Below, in pieces: positions 7,851 to 11,131 of a stretch of 11,131 nucleotides of DNA (positions are counted from its first letter, which is position 1; each line of letters begins with the position of its first letter). The notes below the pieces were generated by a model. That model had not been told where the DNA came from. It worked only from the letters and a program-made list of their open reading frames with translations, and made no database searches. Origin of the DNA: Saccoglossus kowalevskii (Eukaryota; Hemichordata; Enteropneusta; Harrimaniidae); assembly GCF_000003605.2 (NCBI RefSeq), contig NW_003116472.1, forward strand, positions 1 to 11,131. The letters run 5' to 3'. The translations under genes and the position numbers were made by a program.

Positions 7851-7857
7851 CTTGTTT

Positions 7858-8110
7858 TTTCTTGTTTTGTTTGTTTTTGTGTATGTATTGATATATTGTT
7901 ATTGCTGGGAAAGGATTGACCAGCTTTGTTATTAGTCCAAAAAATATGCAATTTAATATGCAAGAATGTAGGAATGTACCAAGAAAATTGTTTTTCTGGA
8001 GTAAATTATAGTTTATTTTACTTATGAATGGTCAAAAAGTGCATGGAGATTTTATGAATATGTGTGGATGTTAATAGAAGGTTGTTTGGTCACAGTTGCG
8101 CAATAAATAA
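7858..8110. other. Unassigned stretch after family A
   Basis: T-rich at first, then ordinary AT-rich sequence. TTGCGCAA (8096-8103) is a perfect palindrome of the C/EBP-site type, just before the tandem duplication. No gene is seen. Confidence 0.3.
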
Positions 8111-8273
8111 TGGACTATTTTGGGCGTAGCTATAAAATTTGTCACCGAAGTACTAATACTTGTGCATGATTCAAAGAGTTTATGCTGTGACTATGGACTA
8201 TTTTGGGCGTAGCTATAAAATGTGTCACCGAAGTACTCACCTGTGTGCATGATTCAAAGAGTTTATGCTGTGA
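8111..8273 (+). repeat. Tandem duplication, 83-bp period, two copies
   Basis: 8111-8190 and 8194-8273 match at about 74 of 80 positions without gaps; the differences cluster in one ten-base stretch (near 8155-8160 and 8238-8243). Both copies contain GGGCGTAGCTATAAAAT, so a TATA-like TATAAAA is present twice, 83 bp apart (8131-8137 and 8214-8220). It may be a recent local duplication. A promoter role is only a possibility. Confidence 0.85.
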
Positions 8274-8630
8274 AGAAACGCCATTGAAAAATAAGTATTG
8301 TGTAATTTGTAGTGAGAATGTATTCTAATAGATTTATGTTTATGAATCATGTTTCTTTTCCAAGTGTATTTACTACCTTGTACTAAAATATGTTTGGATA
8401 TTTAGAGTACTAGTCTAACAAATTCCCACTTCCAGTCTGATTAGACTTAAAATACACCACAAATATTCACCTTTGGAATATAATTTTTGATATGTGATGG
8501 TTCTTGGATATTTCAGCTTTGCTGTCCTGTACTTCGTTTAGTAATTCGAACTTCCCAGTTTGCGTGGAAAGGAAGAGTTTCTCGATTTGACATTGGAAAT
8601 GGCTTGGCTTTCTTATTTGCTGAGGAACGG
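8274..8630. other. Unassigned stretch with a relic head-like segment
   Basis: No gene is seen. A 7-bp inverted repeat AGTCTAA/TTAGACT spans 8412-8447. 8515-8545 resembles the family A head: AGCTTTGCTGTC matches AGCTTCGCTGTC at 11 of 12 positions, followed by a spaced ACTT.GTT.AGT pattern. It may be a decayed terminus without a body. Confidence 0.3.
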
Positions 8631-8842
8631 CCATTCTGTTATGGTTAAACCCATTCTGTTATAGTTAAACCCATTCTCTTATGGTTAAACCCATTCTGTT
8701 ATGGTTAAAGCCATTCTGTTATGGTTAAACCCATTCTGTTTTGGTTAAACCCATTCTGTTATGGTTAAACCCACTCTGTTATAGTTAAACCCATTCTGTT
8801 TTGGTTAAACCCATTCTGTTATGGTTAAACCCATTCTGTTAA
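8631..8842 (+). repeat. 20-bp minisatellite, ten full units plus a partial
   Basis: The unit CCATTCTGTTATGGTTAAAC repeats ten times from 8631 to 8830 with no indel, then 12 more bases (8831-8842). Most variation falls in the start of the second half-unit (ATGG, ATAG or TTGG). Single changes occur at 8678 (CTCTT), 8710 (AAAG) and 8774 (CCAC). GGTT-A-AACC within the unit is a perfect odd palindrome. A 20-bp period shifts frame each unit and stops occur, so it is not coding. Confidence 0.97.
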
Positions 8843-9525
8843 GGAAAAGTCAACAAACATAGCTTGTTTATTAGAACTAAAAAGGTTCTGCCTTTTTTTG
8901 TCAGAAACAAACAAATGATGAGATATTGAATAAACACACTGGCTCATGAAGTTTATGAAAAAAGACATTCAACTAGATAATGCTAGAATACAAAATTGGG
9001 TATCCAAAAATAAATATGAAAAATGTTTGGTAAGATGCAAAATCTGAAATTAAAAACGATGTTTGAAAATTAAATTCCAAAATAGTGTCAAATGAGAAAA
9101 AGGAGGAAATCACAAAACACTGCCTACAAGTGCGCAGTTTAAATCAGATTTCACATTTGAAATGAACTTAGACATATACCTAAAAACCAACATCACAGAT
9201 TTTTGTTGCCATGGTAGGACATGAACGTAAAGCCAACAATTAAAATTATGCTCCATGTATGAAGTTTGCAAAAAGCATTTACTGACAGTCTTCAGAAGTC
9301 ACTTCATTTTATTACTAGCATTACTTTTTTATTATAATTATTATTTCCGACCATTTTGCAATTTATTTTCTCGATTTTTTTGATTGAACGCAGCATTTAA
9401 AGTTGAAAGTTGCATTGGGATTACATTGATACAGTGTTAAATGTTGGCGCTGGTGCACTTCTGTCAGTGCGCAACGTAGCCAAAATAAAAAAGCATGATC
9501 ATTTGAACACTGCTATTACAAGACT
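8843..9525. other. Unassigned AT-rich stretch
   Basis: No gene is seen. It contains GTTGCCATGGTAGG (9205-9218), which resembles an RFX X-box half, and a 5-bp hairpin GCACT/AGTGC (9455-9470). Confidence 0.3.
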
Positions 9526-10003
9526 GGTGGGAGGAGGTTTGGGGCGAAAGTAGTCAAAAATCAGTTTTTTTTGGCTGTTGTCATGGCAGCAGTAGATCAG
9601 GATTTTTTTTTTCAATTAGTGATAGTATGACCTGTCTGCGAAGTATGAATGAAATAGGCCAAGCCAAAAAATACAGAAGAGTGAGAAAGTTGTTACAGGT
9701 GAAAAGTTACCCCAAATTTGAGGTAAAATTTCTCGGTAATGAAAAAAGACATCAAAAAAGAGAAATAGTCACTTTGTGTCCATACTGAAGCTGGTTAGCA
9801 TGAGTTATGTCCGAAGTATTTAATCCTAAATTTGTAGGAGGAGATTTAGTATAAAGCTATTCAAAAATCAGTTATTTTTATTTTGCTATGGCAACAGTGG
9901 ACCAGAATTTTTCATAGATTTTACCTACGGTACTAACTAGAGTGAAGGTGTGACCTGCCTGCCAAGTTTGAGGAAAATCGACCCTGCCAAAAAAATCACA
10001 GAA
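9526..10003 (+). repeat. Repeat family C, two related units
   Basis: 9526-9690 and 9832-10003 share the same order of blocks, about 306 bp apart: a GGAGGAG-type start, TCAAAAATCAGTT (9554-9566 and 9861-9873), a near-palindromic CATGGCAGC or TATGGCAAC block, GACCTG, a CCAAGTTTGAGGAAAATCG-type box, and a CCAAAAAA(A)T.CAGAAGA tail. A further box-like copy at 9710-9732 lies between them. Similarity is moderate. No ORF of note. The class is unknown. Confidence 0.65.
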
Positions 10004-10575
10004 GAATTAATAGGTATTAATAACACTAGAAATTGCACATACACACACGCACAAAAGTGATTATAAGGGCAATCTTAGTGGAGCAATTGCCAATATTCTT
10101 TATTCCTTTAAACAACAAAACTATCATTCATTCTGCGAAAATAAGGACAAAGAAATACTAATTGAGTTATCACAAAAGAGAGGAGATTCAAACCACAAAA
10201 TAAAAATTATTAAATATTTTATTTTATTTATTTATATCTTAAATTGATGAGTGTCTTTTATTTACACTACACTGTAGATTGTTCTTTCATATCTCAAAGT
10301 GGATTGGATTGCAATAAAATTATTACTGGTATATATATAATAATATTTTCTTTTATAACACCATTATGAAAGTTAACAAATCATTTTAAGCTGTTTTAAA
10401 AATAAAATAAAAGTTGAAGAAAATTAACTAAAGATAAATGTAGTTTAAAATGGCAAATTAGCCTGAGATGGTGAGCCTGAGATTATATCTATGTGTTATG
10501 TTTCTTAAAACAAAGTTTTAAGTATTTAGTCACATTCTTGATTAATTTATGCTCTTTTGTATTAATAACAATTTG
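10004..10575. other. Very AT-rich stretch
   Basis: Long A/T tracts (10190-10440) and a 14-base repeated AGCCTGAGAT motif (10459-10483) are seen. No gene, RNA or repeat family is recognised. A matrix-attachment role is conceivable but unsupported. Confidence 0.35.
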
Positions 10576-11131
10576 TTAGTCCCTGTTCGGACGTAGTCCG
10601 AAAACGGGGACTTATGTTTTGCCCTGTTCGCGTGCGTGCGTCCGTGATCACCTGTATCTCGAACATGCATGGACCGATTAAGTTCAAACTTCACTCATAC
10701 ATCACATATTATATGGGACATATGCACATGCATTTTTTTCATGATCCGATTAACGATAGCCGAATAGCGGCCATTTTAAGGCCGAAAATGCATCAAAATT
10801 GCACATTTTCACGATTCCGGACCCGGATCTCAGTTATGCATGGACGGATTTTGTTCAAATTCGGTACATACATTAAACATAATAGGACCTTGATGCACGT
10901 AATTTTTTTTTTGGGATCGGGTTTGAAATGGCCGACTGGCGGCCATTTTGTTTTAAAGAATTCAGTTCTGGATCCGTATCTGAGACATGCCTGGATTGAT
11001 CGAGTTCAAACATCACACACACAAGGTACATCATGTCACAAATATGTATGTGCATTTGTTTTATGATCTCATTAATAATAACCAAATGGGGGCTGCTTTA
11101 AGGCCGAAAATGCATTGAAATCGCACATTTT
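10576..11131 (+). mobile_element. Repeat family B, copy 2 with 5' hairpin (cut by window end)
   Basis: It opens with a strong hairpin (10578-10612), then a GCGTGCGTGCGTCCGTG run as in copy 1, then at least three units. TTCAAA anchors fall at 10683, 10854 and 11005 (steps of 171 and 151 bp). The units repeat an ATGGCCGACTGGCGGCCAT block, which in the second unit forms a perfect 8-bp stem (10926-10933 with 10941-10948). An AAGGCCGAAAATGCAT block recurs at 10780 and 11100. The 150-codon ORF across it is a by-product of the repeat. The element continues beyond the window. Confidence 0.7.
10578..10612 (+). repeat. 5' head hairpin of family B
   Basis: All fifteen bases of 10578-10592 pair with 10596-10612 around a GTA triloop (10593-10595), with one G-T pair and a two-base bulge (10603-10604). 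TT precedes it at 10576-10577, so the element begins TTAGTCCC. The stem base matches the solitary hairpin at 6571-6609. Confidence 0.75.

Larger units (their letters stand above)
7350..7857 (+). mobile_element. Repeat family A, copy 2 (near complete, non-autonomous)
   Basis: It starts with a hairpin (7356-7386) and ends with a tetraloop hairpin (7837-7850) followed by CTTG and a T run. The body holds three units opening with TTTTCGA at 7434, 7591 and 7740 (steps of 157 and 149 bp), the last truncated. A 12-bp tandem duplication ATATGTGGAACT lies at 7641-7664. The 3' ACAGCGGAGCTA (7822-7833) is complementary to the 5' TAGCTTCGCTGT (7355-7366) at 11 of 12 positions, so the ends carry short inverted repeats. 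No coding capacity is present. A similar 3' part lies at 1-333. The mobilising enzyme is unknown, and no clear target-site duplication is seen. Confidence 0.65.

Noticed and set aside
7350-7857. Canonical Helitron
   Set aside because: The 3' end has a hairpin but continues CTTG and T, not CTRR, and the 5' end is not TC.
8631-8842. CRISPR array or telomeric repeat
   Set aside because: The units are contiguous 20-mers with no spacers, and the unit is not a TTAGGG-type telomere repeat.

Overview
The window reads as non-coding, AT-rich eukaryotic DNA, most likely from a marine invertebrate animal. Evidence for this is the absence of bacterial-type operons or long ORFs, the decayed 3' ends of two animal-type non-LTR retrotransposons, a tRNA-headed SINE-like pair, and several dispersed repeat families with tandem internal units. 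The species and phylum cannot be fixed from the sequence alone. No intact protein-coding gene is supported. Two very short splice-donor-bounded segments (around 913-1010 and 5382-5396) could be first exons, but this is weak.

Layout: 1-333 is the 3' part of repeat family A. 334-2103 is mostly unassigned, with a possible promoter/exon and small stem-loops. 2104-2728 is repeat family B (four units of about 145 bp). 2772-3362 holds two pol III SINE-like units that share a 103-bp block but have different 3' bodies. 3689-3932 has a minus-strand promoter/LTR-like stretch. 4455-5000 is the 5'-truncated 3' end of a non-LTR retrotransposon on the minus strand with an (AAT)6 tail. 5208-5396 has palindromes and a possible first exon. 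6157-6235 is a long imperfect hairpin, and 6571-6609 is a solitary head hairpin. 6662-7295 is a frameshifted non-LTR coding remnant on the plus strand. 7350-7857 is a more complete family A element, apparently inserted just after that remnant. 8111-8273 is a tandem duplication (83-bp period). 8631-8842 is a 20-bp minisatellite. 9526-10003 is repeat family C. 10576-11131 is a second family B copy with a clear terminal hairpin, cut by the window end.

The most interesting pattern is that families A, B and C look unrelated overall but share parts. A and B start with a TAG-type 5' hairpin of 31-39 nt closed by a triloop. All three carry a short degenerate box, about CCAAGTTTGA..AAAATCG, on one strand or the other, and in A and B it recurs roughly every 140-170 bp. 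The hairpin at 6571-6609 has the stem base of the B head and the apex of the A head, which suggests one superfamily of hairpin-headed, modular, non-autonomous elements. This comes from reading by eye and needs alignment and genome-wide searches.
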